A stretch of 64,000 nucleotides of DNA from Algoriphagus sp. (GCA_030729785.1 JANQWS010000023.1:62001-126000); one strand, 5' to 3'. Positions 40,732 to 51,197 are shown, numbered from the stretch's first letter. The notes: generated by a model not told the origin, from the letters alone. Translations and numbers: made by a program.

Positions 40732-41565
40732 TTAATCTCGATTAATGGAAATACCATCTGGATAAATGGAAATTTCTTGCGCCTTATACAATTGCCCTAT
40801 ACACTGCTTAAACTGCTTTTTACTCATCCCCAAGGCCTTTTTAATTGCCTCTGGATCGGATTTATCGTGCAAGGGTAAAAATCCTTTTTCTTGCACTAAC
40901 TTAAGAATCTTCTCTGCTCCTTCTTCGTACTTCACCCGGCCGAATGGAAGTAATTGAAGATCTAGTTTTCCATCATCACGGCGTTTTTTTACCCACAGTT
41001 TACGAATTTCTCCTAAAGTCAACTCTTGAAAAACTTCGTTGGCATAAAGCAACCCTTCGTAACGATCTTCCAATAATACCTTGTAACCCAAATCGGTTTT
41101 TTCAAATACCATTCCTTGACATTCGTTACCTGGCTGGTAATCCTTTGGAGCTGGATACATAAATTCTCGATACTTACTCACTCCAATCAATCGATTGGAA
41201 CGGTAATCCGCACATAGTCGAACCAAGTATTTTTGACCGATAGTCATTGGCTTCGCCATTTCAGCATTGGGCACAAAAAGATCTTTCAACAAACCCCAGT
41301 CCATAAATGCTCCAAAGGAAGTTACTTCCTTGCAAGTCAATACCGCAAATTGATCCAAAACCAATGCAGGGGTATCAGTAACCGCCACAGGTCTATCCTC
41401 GCTATCGGTATATACAAATACAATCACCTCATCACCTGCTATCTCCTCCCCAGTCAAGTAGCCTTTAGGAAGTAATACTTCTTCCCCATCACTCAGCGCT
41501 AGGTACGCACCAAAATCTGTAAATCGGTTAATTTGTAGGCGGCTGACCAGTCCAAGTTCTTTCAT
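40732..41565 (-). CDS. CvfB-like S1 RNA-binding protein
   Basis: INRFTDFGAYLALSDGEEVLLPKGYL repeated S1-like modules; C-terminal winged-helix-like KKALGMSKKQFKQCIGQLYK; start set at MKELGL. Confidence 0.8.
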   Translation of the reverse strand: MKELGLVSRLQINRFTDFGAYLALSDGEEVLLPKGYLTGEEIAGDEVIVFVYTDSEDRPVAVTDTPALVLDQFAVLTCKEVTSFGAFMDWGLLKDLFVPNAEMAKPMTIGQKYLVRLCADYRSNRLIGVSKYREFMYPAPKDYQPGNECQGMVFEKTDLGYKVLLEDRYEGLLYANEVFQELTLGEIRKLWVKKRRDDGKLDLQLLPFGRVKYEEGAEKILKLVQEKGFLPLHDKSDPEAIKKALGMSKKQFKQCIGQLYKAQEISIYPDGISINRD

Positions 41566-41726
41566 AGGGCAAAGGTAAAGATTAATCCTGTTTACAGAAC
41601 GATAAAAATTGCCGACTCTCACAACAGGAAAGCAGGTCGTTGAGTTGGAATTCGCAGACCTTACCCGTAGTTTTGGAAGCTACATCACAGCGCATATCCA
41701 TTCTAATTTCTCAAGATTTTAACTCC

Positions 41727-42617
41727 ATGAAAAACATTACCGTCATAGGTTCGGGTACCATGGGCAATGGCATTGCTCACCTATTTGCCCAGCAAGGGTT
41801 TTCTGTTGTTTTGGTAGATTTGTCTGCAGAGCAACTGACTAAAGCAGTGGCGACCATTTCCAAAAACATGGACCGTCAAGTCAATAAGGGGATCTTGAGC
41901 GAAAGCGATAAAATGGCTGCTTTGCAGCGCATCCAAACGCATACGGACCTCGCAATTGGCGTAAAACATGCTGATCTAGTCGTGGAAGCAGCGACTGAAA
42001 ATTTAGAAATCAAATTAGAACTATTCCGCCAATTGGACCAGTTGGCGCCAACTACAGCTATTTTGGCTTCCAATACCTCTTCCATTTCGATTACTCAAAT
42101 TGCTGCGGTAACCCAACGTCCTACACAAGTCATCGGAATGCATTTTATGAATCCAGTTCCGGTCATGAAACTGGTCGAGGTGATTCGAGGCTATGCTACA
42201 TCAGAGGAAATTACAGCCCAGATCATGCAACTATCCCTTCAATTGGATAAAGTGCCAGTGGAAGTTCAGGACTACCCAGGATTTGTTGCCAACCGAATTT
42301 TGATGCCCATGATCAACGAGGCCATCTACACTTTATACGAAGGAGTGGCAGGGGTTTCGGAGATTGATACGGTGATGAAATTGGGTATGTCACATCCCAT
42401 GGGACCACTTCAACTTGCAGATTTCATCGGTTTGGATGTGTGCCTTTCCATTTTACGCGTACTTTATGAGGGCTTTGGAAATCCAAAGTATGCTCCATGC
42501 CCCCTATTGATTACTATGGTCACAGCTGGATACAAGGGTGTAAAATCAGGGGAAGGATTTTATTGTTACCCTGCTGGCACCAAAGATTTTCCAGTTTCTT
42601 CTAGATTTTCAAAGTAA
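41727..42617 (+). CDS. 3-hydroxybutyryl-CoA dehydrogenase
   Basis: ITVIGSGTMGNGIAHLFAQQGFSVVLVD; QVIGMHFMNPVPVMKLVEVI. Confidence 0.92.
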   Translation: MKNITVIGSGTMGNGIAHLFAQQGFSVVLVDLSAEQLTKAVATISKNMDRQVNKGILSESDKMAALQRIQTHTDLAIGVKHADLVVEAATENLEIKLELFRQLDQLAPTTAILASNTSSISITQIAAVTQRPTQVIGMHFMNPVPVMKLVEVIRGYATSEEITAQIMQLSLQLDKVPVEVQDYPGFVANRILMPMINEAIYTLYEGVAGVSEIDTVMKLGMSHPMGPLQLADFIGLDVCLSILRVLYEGFGNPKYAPCPLLITMVTAGYKGVKSGEGFYCYPAGTKDFPVSSRFSK

Positions 42618-42628
42618 TACACAATCAC

Positions 42629-43246
42629 ATGCATTTAGCAGTAGCTGGAAATATTGGAAGCGGCAAAACCACGCTTACCGAAAAATTAGCCAAACATTAC
42701 GGCTGGAAAGCTGAATTTGAGGCTGTGGATGATAATCCCTACCTCGCAGATTTTTACGAAGACATGAAGCGCTGGGCTTTTCACTTACAGGTATACTTTT
42801 TGAATTCGCGTTTCAACCAACTGAAAACCATCCAAGCAAGTAGTGAATCGACTATCCAAGACCGGACAATCTATGAGGATGCATATATTTTTGCAGCCAA
42901 CCTCTACAAGAGTAACCTCTTGACCGAACGAGATTATGCCAATTACAAGAGTTTATTTGATTCCATGATCTCCCATGTAAAAGCTCCAGACCTCTTGATT
43001 TATTTGAAGGCAGACATCCCGAAACTTGTAGGTCAAATCGAAAAACGAGGTAGAAGTTACGAGACAGCCATGCGAATCGATTACCTAAAAAATCTAAACT
43101 CCCATTACGAAGACTGGATTGCTGAATACAAGGAGGGCAAACTACTGATCATTGATGTCAATAATTTGGATTTCGTGGAGCGGTCAGGTGATTTCTCCTT
43201 TATTGTTGAAAAAATAGAGCGGGAAATGTTTGGACTTTTTGCCTAA
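42629..43246 (+). CDS. deoxynucleoside kinase
   Basis: LAVAGNIGSGKTTLTEKLAKHYGW; QDRTIYEDAYIFA. Confidence 0.88.
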   Translation: MHLAVAGNIGSGKTTLTEKLAKHYGWKAEFEAVDDNPYLADFYEDMKRWAFHLQVYFLNSRFNQLKTIQASSESTIQDRTIYEDAYIFAANLYKSNLLTERDYANYKSLFDSMISHVKAPDLLIYLKADIPKLVGQIEKRGRSYETAMRIDYLKNLNSHYEDWIAEYKEGKLLIIDVNNLDFVERSGDFSFIVEKIEREMFGLFA

Positions 43247-43273
43247 ATTCTCTTTTTCCCATGTAGGGGGTAT

Positions 43274-43918
43274 TTAGGCCAATTTCCGCATCAGCCAACC
43301 ATACAACATGCTACGATGCTCTTCCTTTGGGTTGATTAAAAGTTGATCCAAACGCTTCAAAGAGCCTCCAGTCATGATGGTTTCGTAAGGGCTGAGGCGA
43401 ATCAATTTGTACCCATGAATACGAGTCAGTAAATCCACTTGCATCTGATTGTATGCGCCTAACTTCCATCCACTAGCGCCCACCCCATGGAAATCTCCAG
43501 GATCTGAAGAACTGCCAAAAATCCGTGTTGCCAACGGGGGGCCATCCCAGATCCGCTTGGGCATACCCGCCTTCAATGCTTCCTTTTCAAAAGTGCGACA
43601 AAGCCGCTTGTGGCCTTCAAAAAAAGTGTATTGAAATTCTTCATACATCGGGGATCGCAAACTGATTCCACGATACCGATTAAAGTTCACTTCATCGTCC
43701 CAAAGGATAAGGGTTCTACCTAGCTTAAAATCAACGGGAACTTTTTCAAAAAGCGGAAACGAACCAGTTCCTCCTAAATCTTCCAAAACAGAATTCAACC
43801 AGGATTTACTGCGGGAATCCAAATAGCGGGGTTGAACTTCAAAATCTACTTGCCAGTCGTAGGTGGCCCCACCTTCCTTTAAAATGAGATCTAGTTGCCT
43901 GGTCATCAGGTGCTCCAT
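43274..43918 (-). CDS. hypothetical protein
   Basis: ORF; no family recognised. Confidence 0.6.
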   Translation of the reverse strand: MEHLMTRQLDLILKEGGATYDWQVDFEVQPRYLDSRSKSWLNSVLEDLGGTGSFPLFEKVPVDFKLGRTLILWDDEVNFNRYRGISLRSPMYEEFQYTFFEGHKRLCRTFEKEALKAGMPKRIWDGPPLATRIFGSSSDPGDFHGVGASGWKLGAYNQMQVDLLTRIHGYKLIRLSPYETIMTGGSLKRLDQLLINPKEEHRSMLYGWLMRKLA

Positions 43919-43922
43919 ATCC

Positions 43923-44381
43923 TTAACTTACGTCTCGAAGGATCTCCCAGGTATGGTCAGCCAATAACTTAATCTCAGCCACAAAATTTGCCCAGTTCTT
44001 TTTTCTTCCCCACTCCTCGGGAGCGATCATGCTCAAAAAATCTGTGCCATCTTCTTTTTGATACAAAAAATAGCGGTGATTGATCAATGGCTCAAAGGAA
44101 ATGGAAGCCTGGTAAATCCGCTCTGAAACTTCAATACGAGACTGGATTTTCTTTGCTTGATCTGCCAAGAGTTTCATTTGATCGTATATCTGGGACATTT
44201 GCATGTCAGTCTGACTGTGCATAGCTGCCACAGCCCTACCGGTAATCTTTCCTTTATCTTCTGGCTTGATGATCGCACTACCAGCATGATGCGCATACGG
44301 TAAGATGCCTGGATTCTCCGTGGTCTTCTCCTTCATCAAATCCAGATCTAAACGATCTACATCAATCTTTTTTCCTATCAT
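43923..44381 (-). CDS. DUF2452 domain-containing protein
   Basis: NPGILPYAHHAGSAIIKPEDKGKI...FLSMIAPEEWG. Confidence 0.75.
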   Translation of the reverse strand: MIGKKIDVDRLDLDLMKEKTTENPGILPYAHHAGSAIIKPEDKGKITGRAVAAMHSQTDMQMSQIYDQMKLLADQAKKIQSRIEVSERIYQASISFEPLINHRYFLYQKEDGTDFLSMIAPEEWGRKKNWANFVAEIKLLADHTWEILRDVS

Positions 44382-44386
44382 GCCTA

Positions 44387-44536
44387 TTATTTTTCAACTT
44401 CCGTAGAAATACGTTCTTTCAAATTACCTTTTGATCCTGGAAAAGTAGTTTTTCTTGATATATCATAGCTCACATAGAGAATGATCAGCATGAAGACCAC
44501 GAAAATGAACAAGAAGATTTTTTTATTTTTCTGCAT
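44387..44536 (-). CDS. small single-TM protein (49 aa)
   Basis: Manual translation MQKNKKIFLFIFVVFMLIILYVSYDISRKTTFPGSKGNLKERISTEVEK; below the ORF track length threshold. Confidence 0.6.
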   Translation of the reverse strand: MQKNKKIFLFIFVVFMLIILYVSYDISRKTTFPGSKGNLKERISTEVEK

Positions 44537-44855
44537 TAGTAAAAGATTCAACGCACAAAATTAATGACAATTCCTTTTTTTGTTTCTTAATCGAGAAGTC
44601 ATTTTCACTTCAATTATCCACATCTTGTGGCTTAAAAATACTATTCAAGAACAATTTCAAGGTTTAAACTCATTCGTTACCTATTTGTTAAAAAACTGTA
44701 CGTTTAAATTTACTGATAGAATTTCCACCAAAGGAAGGCCTTAGCTCAGGGAGAATGATAAATTGCAGTACTTTGCGCTTTATTGGGTAGCGTCTAGATT
44801 TAAGCTTTACTTCATTTCCCTCTCTTTTCAACCAAATTTTACTTTAACTAGTTGT

Positions 44856-47216
44856 ATGCAACGGAAAATCTTTCTTCTACTGTCCCTACTTTGGGTATAT
44901 TCCCACTCTTCGGCTCAATCCCAATTGTCCGTGGAATCCATCATGCGTCACCCAAATTGGATGGGGACATTTCCTTCTAGACATTATTGGAGTGCTAACA
45001 GCCAGCAGATTTATTTCAATTACAACCCTGAAAAAAACCAAGCCGACTCGCTGTACAAAATTGATGCTGTAGCTGGAGCCGAAGCCATTCGAGTACCTTG
45101 GTCGGAGGAAAAAATATTACAAAAAGAGGCTATTTTATCCGCCGATGAAAATTTAAAACTATACAAAAAAGGCAATCAGGTAGTATTGGAGGATTTAAAA
45201 AAAGGAAAAACAAGCACCTTATTTGATTGGTATGGACCTTTGGATAAGCTCAAATTTCTCACCAATGAAAATTACATCGCCTTTAGTTCGGAACTGAATT
45301 TTTACCGTTTTGATCGGAAAACCAATCGCCTTGAAAAACTAACATCCATCGTCAAAGGTGCAAAGCCTGCAAAGCCAAAATCTACGGAATTGGCAAAAAT
45401 TAATTTTCTAGAGCAGGAAAACCTAGCCTTGCTGGAGGAAGTTCGATTGCGAAAAGAAGCCCAGAAAGCATCCCAAGCCTACCGAGCCAGCATCCGGGAA
45501 GCTATCACTGAAGAGTTTGTGTTTTATACCGAAGGTAAAAATTTAACTAACCTCCAACTTTCACCAGATGCACGCTATGTCACCTTTTCTGTGTTTACAC
45601 CCCCAGCAGGCAACAAAAACACCAAGGTGCCAAATTATACCGCTGCTTCTGGCTACACAGAAGATTTGAATAGTAGACCAAAAGTGGGTACACAAGCAGG
45701 TAAGACGGAAATGGGAATTTATGACCTGAATCGCGATACCGTCTACTATGTAACTACCGCCAGCCTCCCTGGAATTCAAGATGCTCCAGATTACCGGGCA
45801 GATTATCCTGAAAAAACATGGGAGAAAAAGAATCGGGAATTATCCCTTACAGGACCGTATTTCTCCCCAGATGGAACAAAAGCCATCCTTCAAGCGAGAG
45901 CTATCGACAACAAAGATCGCTGGATAGCTTCCATTGATTTGACTACAGGGGCCTTAACTACGCTAGATCGACAGCGCGATGAAGCTTGGATTGGGGGACC
46001 AGGAATAGGTTGGGGCGGAACCCTCGACTGGCTTCCCGACTCCAAGCATATTTACTTCCAATCCGAAGAAAGCGGCTATTCCCATCTGTATTTGGTTCAT
46101 GTGGATACCAAAGAGAAAAAAGCGTTGACTACAGGGAAATTTGAAGTATTTGATCCCTTCTTGTCCAAAGACAAAAAGTCTTGGTACTTGACCACTTCGG
46201 AAGTACACCCGGGTGAACGTCATTTTTATCGGATGCCTTTGTGGGGTGGAAAAATGGAGAAGTTGACCTCCATGGAGGGTGAAAATCAGGTGGTCCTGTC
46301 TCCTGATGAACAACAACTTGCCATCCTACATAGCTACTCTAATGTACCTCCTGAATTGTATGTACAAGACAATAAAGTTGGTGCTAAACCCATACAACTT
46401 ACTTCTGGTCAATCAGAGGAATTCAAAAACTATGCCTGGCGCGACCCAGAACTGGTTCTATTTACTGCTCAGGATGGTGCTCAAGTACCCGCACGTCTTT
46501 ATCTACCAGAAGCTTCAAAAAAGAATGGAGCAGCAGTGATCTTCGTACACGGTGCAGGCTACTTACAAAACGTACACAAGTGGTGGAGCAGTTATTTTAG
46601 AGAGTATTTTTTCCATAATCTCCTCACTGACCTAGGCTATACCGTCCTAGATATTGATTACCGAGGATCCGCGGGCTATGGCCGGGATTGGCGAACAGGG
46701 ATCTACCGTCACATGGGAGGTAAAGACCTTTCTGATCAAGTGGATGGAGCAAACTACCTGGTGAAGCAGCACGGCGTTGAAGCGGAAAGAATTGGGATTT
46801 ATGGAGGAAGTTATGGTGGATTTATCACCCTGATGGCTCTATTTAATCATGGAGATGTATTCGCCTCAGGGGCAGCCTTACGCTCAGTGACTGATTGGGC
46901 ACATTACAACCATGGCTACACAGCAAATATTTTGAATACTCCTGAAGAAGATCCCATTGCCTTTCGCCGCTCCTCTCCCATTTATTTTGCTGAAGGCTTA
47001 AAGGGAAACCTATTGATCGCGCACGGGATGTTGGATGTAAATGTGCACTTCCAAGACGTAGTACGCCTATCGCAGCGATTGATTGAGTTGAAGAAAGATA
47101 ATTGGGAGATGGCCGTTTATCCCATAGAAGATCATGGATTTGTGACCCCAAGTTCTTGGACTGACGAGTACAAACGAATTTTGAAATTATTCAACACCAC
47201 ACTCCCTAGAAAATGA
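44856..47216 (+). CDS. S9 family prolyl oligopeptidase/DPP-IV-like peptidase
   Basis: signal peptide at MQRKIFLLLSLLWVYSHSSAQ; IGIYGGSYGGFITLMALF serine motif; DHGFV. Confidence 0.9.
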   Translation: MQRKIFLLLSLLWVYSHSSAQSQLSVESIMRHPNWMGTFPSRHYWSANSQQIYFNYNPEKNQADSLYKIDAVAGAEAIRVPWSEEKILQKEAILSADENLKLYKKGNQVVLEDLKKGKTSTLFDWYGPLDKLKFLTNENYIAFSSELNFYRFDRKTNRLEKLTSIVKGAKPAKPKSTELAKINFLEQENLALLEEVRLRKEAQKASQAYRASIREAITEEFVFYTEGKNLTNLQLSPDARYVTFSVFTPPAGNKNTKVPNYTAASGYTEDLNSRPKVGTQAGKTEMGIYDLNRDTVYYVTTASLPGIQDAPDYRADYPEKTWEKKNRELSLTGPYFSPDGTKAILQARAIDNKDRWIASIDLTTGALTTLDRQRDEAWIGGPGIGWGGTLDWLPDSKHIYFQSEESGYSHLYLVHVDTKEKKALTTGKFEVFDPFLSKDKKSWYLTTSEVHPGERHFYRMPLWGGKMEKLTSMEGENQVVLSPDEQQLAILHSYSNVPPELYVQDNKVGAKPIQLTSGQSEEFKNYAWRDPELVLFTAQDGAQVPARLYLPEASKKNGAAVIFVHGAGYLQNVHKWWSSYFREYFFHNLLTDLGYTVLDIDYRGSAGYGRDWRTGIYRHMGGKDLSDQVDGANYLVKQHGVEAERIGIYGGSYGGFITLMALFNHGDVFASGAALRSVTDWAHYNHGYTANILNTPEEDPIAFRRSSPIYFAEGLKGNLLIAHGMLDVNVHFQDVVRLSQRLIELKKDNWEMAVYPIEDHGFVTPSSWTDEYKRILKLFNTTLPRK

Positions 47217-48922
47217 ACCCTTTATTTCGAACCGGAATTTCCCTTGCACTTACCTTAGGTATTGTAGGAGGTTTTATTGCCCAAACTGTGGCGCAGAGCA
47301 ACAAAATTCAGGGACTTGTATCTGACAAAGCCATGGTGGTCTCTGCTCGAGAGGAAGCCTCACAAATAGGAATCGAGATCATCCGACAAGGAGGCAATGC
47401 CTTTGATGCCATGATGGCTACCGAAATGGCCTTAGCAGTGAGTTTTCCCTTTGCAGGTAACCTTGGTGGTGGTGGTTTTATGGTCTACCGCATGGCTGAT
47501 GGACGGATAGGGAGTTTGGACTACCGTGAAAAAGCCCCTTTGGCAGCTTCCAAAGACATGTACTTGGATGAAGAAGGTAATGTCATCCCCAGATTAAGTA
47601 CACAAGGCGCCCTAGCCTCCGGGGTTCCTGGAACTCTTGCGGGAATTTTTGAAGCACAGGCCAAGTTTGGTAAACTGAAACCCAAACAAGTACTACAACC
47701 CGTAATTGATTTAGCAAGAAATGGCTTTGTAGTTACCAAAAATCAAGCGGAACGTCTTCGCATAAATCGGCAATTATTCGTCCAGGTAAATGGTCCAAAT
47801 ACCTTTTTTGGAAAAGAAATAAAAGCCGGAGAATTAATTCAAAATCCTGCTCTTGCCAATACCTTAGAGCGAATTGCGAAAAAAGGAAGAAACGAATTTT
47901 ACAAAGGGGAAACTGCAAAAGTGATGGTCAACCACCTACAAAAAATAGGAGGAATCATCACCATGGCTGATTTAGCCCAATACAAAGCCGTTTGGAGAGA
48001 TCCCATTGTATTTCCCTACCGAAACTTGAAAATCATTTCTATGGCGCCTCCAAGTTCTGGAGGAGTCACATTAGGTCAAATCCTCAAAATGCTCGAACCT
48101 TATCCCCTACGCCAACTGGGGCATCATTCTCCTGAATACATCCAAGTACTTGTGGAAGCGGAACGACGTGCCTATGCCGATCGAAATTACTATTTGGGGG
48201 ATCCTGACTTTGTACAAATTCCTGTCAACCAATTGCTTGATTCTGCCTACCTAAAATCTAGAATGAGTGATTTTTCCTTTGAAAAAGCAAGTAAGTCGGC
48301 AGACATTGGTAAAGGAGATATCCAATTTTCAGAGAGCATGGAAACTACTCATTACTCCATTGTCGATGCGGAAGGAAATGCCGTATCCGTGACCACTACC
48401 CTCAACGGGGGGTATGGATCTAAGGTGTTTGTGGAGGAACTAGGATTCTTTATGAACAATGAAATGGATGATTTCAGTGCCAAGCCAGGCATCCCAAACA
48501 TGTTTGGCCTAATCGGTGCCGAAGCAAATAGCATTGCACCAGGCAAGCGCATGCTCAGCTCCATGACCCCCACCATTGTGGAAAAAGAGGGAAAGTTAGC
48601 TATGGTTGTGGGTACTCCTGGCGGTTCCACTATCATCACCGCAGTATTGCAGACGATTTTGAACGTTACCGAATTTGACATGGGGATGCAGGAAGCAGTC
48701 AATGCCCCTCGATTTCATCACCAATGGTTGCCTGACCTGGTCAACTTTGAACCCAAAGCCTTTGGAGCGGATTTGGTCGCTCAACTAAAATCCAAAGGAT
48801 ACTTAATCAACGAAGGAAATAGCCCCATCATTGGAAAAGTAGATGCCATTCGCGTTTTACCCAACGGCAAACTCGAAGGAGGCGCTGATCCAAGAGGAGA
48901 CGACAAAGCGATAGGTTTTTAA
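47213..48922 (+). CDS. ggt: gamma-glutamyltransferase
   Basis: GGNAFDAMMATEMALAVSFPFAGNLGGGGFMVYR; ETTHYSIVDAEGNAVSVTTTLN nucleophile Thr region. Confidence 0.93.
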   Translation: MNPLFRTGISLALTLGIVGGFIAQTVAQSNKIQGLVSDKAMVVSAREEASQIGIEIIRQGGNAFDAMMATEMALAVSFPFAGNLGGGGFMVYRMADGRIGSLDYREKAPLAASKDMYLDEEGNVIPRLSTQGALASGVPGTLAGIFEAQAKFGKLKPKQVLQPVIDLARNGFVVTKNQAERLRINRQLFVQVNGPNTFFGKEIKAGELIQNPALANTLERIAKKGRNEFYKGETAKVMVNHLQKIGGIITMADLAQYKAVWRDPIVFPYRNLKIISMAPPSSGGVTLGQILKMLEPYPLRQLGHHSPEYIQVLVEAERRAYADRNYYLGDPDFVQIPVNQLLDSAYLKSRMSDFSFEKASKSADIGKGDIQFSESMETTHYSIVDAEGNAVSVTTTLNGGYGSKVFVEELGFFMNNEMDDFSAKPGIPNMFGLIGAEANSIAPGKRMLSSMTPTIVEKEGKLAMVVGTPGGSTIITAVLQTILNVTEFDMGMQEAVNAPRFHHQWLPDLVNFEPKAFGADLVAQLKSKGYLINEGNSPIIGKVDAIRVLPNGKLEGGADPRGDDKAIGF

Positions 48923-49046
48923 ATGGATGGATTTATTTCCAAGGTACTCTTGGCCTTGCTCTTTGATTCTCCACCGCTAATCAAATAATTGATTTACATG
49001 CTAACTTAGTTCTTAACTTTTGCAGAGATAAACCTAATTTATACCT

Positions 49047-50075
49047 ATGAAAAATCGTCGCGAGTTTCTTCAAAAATCAGTACTTGGAATTGCAGGCGTC
49101 CTAACAGCGCCCACTTGGCTACAAGGAGCACCCGCCTTGATTAAATCGCTTGGCAGACCAAACTCCCTGATCAATGGAGTTCAGATCGGTTGCATCACCT
49201 ACTCTTTCCGCTCCCTAGCCGACCAAAGCGCGGAGGCTACGCTTCAATACGTACTTGATTCTGGTATTTCATCCATTGAATTGATGGGAGATCCAGCAGA
49301 GAGCTTTGCAGGGATGCCTAAACCTACTTTCAATCGCTCACGGATTTTTCAATTGGGTGGGAAGCAGCGACGTGGAGAGTCACTCAATGAGGACGAAAAA
49401 AAGGAACTAGCCGATCTTCAGGCACAAACAGCTGCTTACAGCCAAACTGTTGCTGAATGGCGTGCAAACGCGGACATGAGGAAGTTTGAACAGGTGGGCA
49501 AAATGTACAAAGATGCGGGAGTATCGATCTATGCCTTCAAACCAAATGCATTTGGAACCACGAACTCGGATTTAGAAGTCGTTTACGGCATGCGAGCGGC
49601 CAAAGCCCTAGGAGCTAGCCATGTGACCCTTGAGCATCCTTCCAACGATGAGCAGACGATGCGATTAGGTAAGTTGGGAGAAAAAGAGCAAATGGCCGTA
49701 GGCTACCATGGACATGAACAGGAAACCTTTACTTTTTGGGATACTGCACTAGCGCAAAGTACTGCAAATGGATTAAATCTAGATGCTGGGCACTACATTG
49801 CTGCCGGACACACGGATTTGATTCCTTTAATCGAAAAGCAGCACTCCAGAATCTTGAGCATGCACACCAAGGATCGTAAAACTCCTGCCAACGGAAAAGG
49901 AAACGTGGCTTGGGGTACAGGCGACACCCCTATCGTTGACATGTTGCAATTGATGAAGAAAAAGAAGTATGCCTTCCCAGCCACGATCGAACTCGAATAC
50001 CAAATACCTAGTGGTTCGAATGCAGTCGCTGAGGTTCAGCGTTGCGTGGAGTTCTGCAGAGAAGCATTGAAATAA
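49047..50075 (+). CDS. Tat-exported sugar phosphate isomerase/epimerase-like TIM barrel
   Basis: MKNRREFLQKS Tat motif; QIGCITYSFRSLADQ...MHTKDRKTPANGKGNVAWGTGD. Confidence 0.85.
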   Translation: MKNRREFLQKSVLGIAGVLTAPTWLQGAPALIKSLGRPNSLINGVQIGCITYSFRSLADQSAEATLQYVLDSGISSIELMGDPAESFAGMPKPTFNRSRIFQLGGKQRRGESLNEDEKKELADLQAQTAAYSQTVAEWRANADMRKFEQVGKMYKDAGVSIYAFKPNAFGTTNSDLEVVYGMRAAKALGASHVTLEHPSNDEQTMRLGKLGEKEQMAVGYHGHEQETFTFWDTALAQSTANGLNLDAGHYIAAGHTDLIPLIEKQHSRILSMHTKDRKTPANGKGNVAWGTGDTPIVDMLQLMKKKKYAFPATIELEYQIPSGSNAVAEVQRCVEFCREALK

Positions 50076-50076
50076 G

Positions 50077-50111
50077 AAAGGGGTTTATCCCCTTTTTTTA
50101 TGGATAAACCC
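50077..50111. terminator. overlapping hairpins in convergent intergenic space
   Basis: AAAGGGG-TTTAT-CCCCTTT plus T-run, overlapping GGGTTTATCC-N11-GGATAAACCC. Confidence 0.75.
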
Positions 50112-50983
50112 TATTCATGCCCTTCTGGCATTTTTTCTCCTGCAGGAACTGCGAAAGGGAGCCGATTGGATTTAGGAGGTATTGGACAGGTAGCAAACTC
50201 CGTATAAGCACAAGGAGGATTGTAGGCAAAATTAAAATCAAGAGTTGTCATTCCCTGTCCGTCAGGGGAATCGACATAGAGGTAACGACCTGTAGGATAG
50301 GTTTCCATGGCAGAAGTCTCATCCGAGAATAGCACAAAAAGTTTACCCAATTCATCCAAAACCAGAAGCTCAAATTGTTGTCCTTCTCGCTCAAACTCGA
50401 GAACACCAATTACCTTCCAGGTAATGAGTTGACCCAAGACATTGGGGATTTCAAGGGTTTGGTTGAATCTAGGTACCAACTTTGCAGTAAACCGGAAGTC
50501 TGGATTGTAATCAAAAGTAGACGTAGGAGTGAAATTTTGAAGATTGGGATGATTAAGATCACGCAATCGGAGTGCATAATTCCCGCCTCGCTGAATAATA
50601 GTCCATTTCCAATTCTTGTAGTAAACCCCTCCTCCAGTGCCATAGGCAATGGGGTAAACCAGTATCCTATTGGATGTTGACGTGTTAGTTTCCTTTTGAA
50701 TCGCCAATTCCGTAGGTTCAAACCAAACCGAATCTTGTACAAATTCAAACTTACCTAGGGTGGCAGCTCCGGAAATTTTGCCAAAGCCCAGGGTATTTGC
50801 ATTCACTTCTTCCAAATAGGGCGAATCTCTTTCCATCCAAATCAACCCAACTAAATTTAGCCATCCATCTTCTCCAGTCAATTCCAACTGTCTTTTGATT
50901 TTCCATTGAGCAAACTCCAATTCTTGAGCAACCGAAATAGTCACAAATGAAAGCCAGATCAGGAAAAGAAGGGAATACTTCAT
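50111..50983 (-). CDS. DUF1684 domain-containing protein
   Basis: FAQWKIKRQLELTGEDGWLNLVGLIWM; FNFAYNPPCAYTEFATCPIPPKSNRL. Confidence 0.88.
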   Translation of the reverse strand: MKYSLLFLIWLSFVTISVAQELEFAQWKIKRQLELTGEDGWLNLVGLIWMERDSPYLEEVNANTLGFGKISGAATLGKFEFVQDSVWFEPTELAIQKETNTSTSNRILVYPIAYGTGGGVYYKNWKWTIIQRGGNYALRLRDLNHPNLQNFTPTSTFDYNPDFRFTAKLVPRFNQTLEIPNVLGQLITWKVIGVLEFEREGQQFELLVLDELGKLFVLFSDETSAMETYPTGRYLYVDSPDGQGMTTLDFNFAYNPPCAYTEFATCPIPPKSNRLPFAVPAGEKMPEGHE

Positions 50984-51015
50984 GGAGTGGTTTATTTTTA
51001 AGTACTACTTAATCT

Positions 51016-51197
51016 GACTATCCGAAAACTTACCAGTAGCTTATAAATTGTTTGAAGTACTGCGGATAATCGCCGACAGACCGCAGTCTGCAGGCAGACG
51101 ATAGGCCACGGCCTACAGGCAGTCCACGGACCACGGCTTATTAAAATGAACTTCAAACCTTATTTTTCTTTGGTTACTATTGACAAAGCAGATAATC
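51016..51197 (+). repeat. dispersed MITE/REP-like element, copy C (longest)
   Basis: GACTATCCG...GCAGATAATC ends; TGCGGATAATCGCCGACAGACCGCAGTCTG; GAACTTCAAACCTTATTTTTCTTTGGTTACTATTGACAAAGC. Confidence 0.8.
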
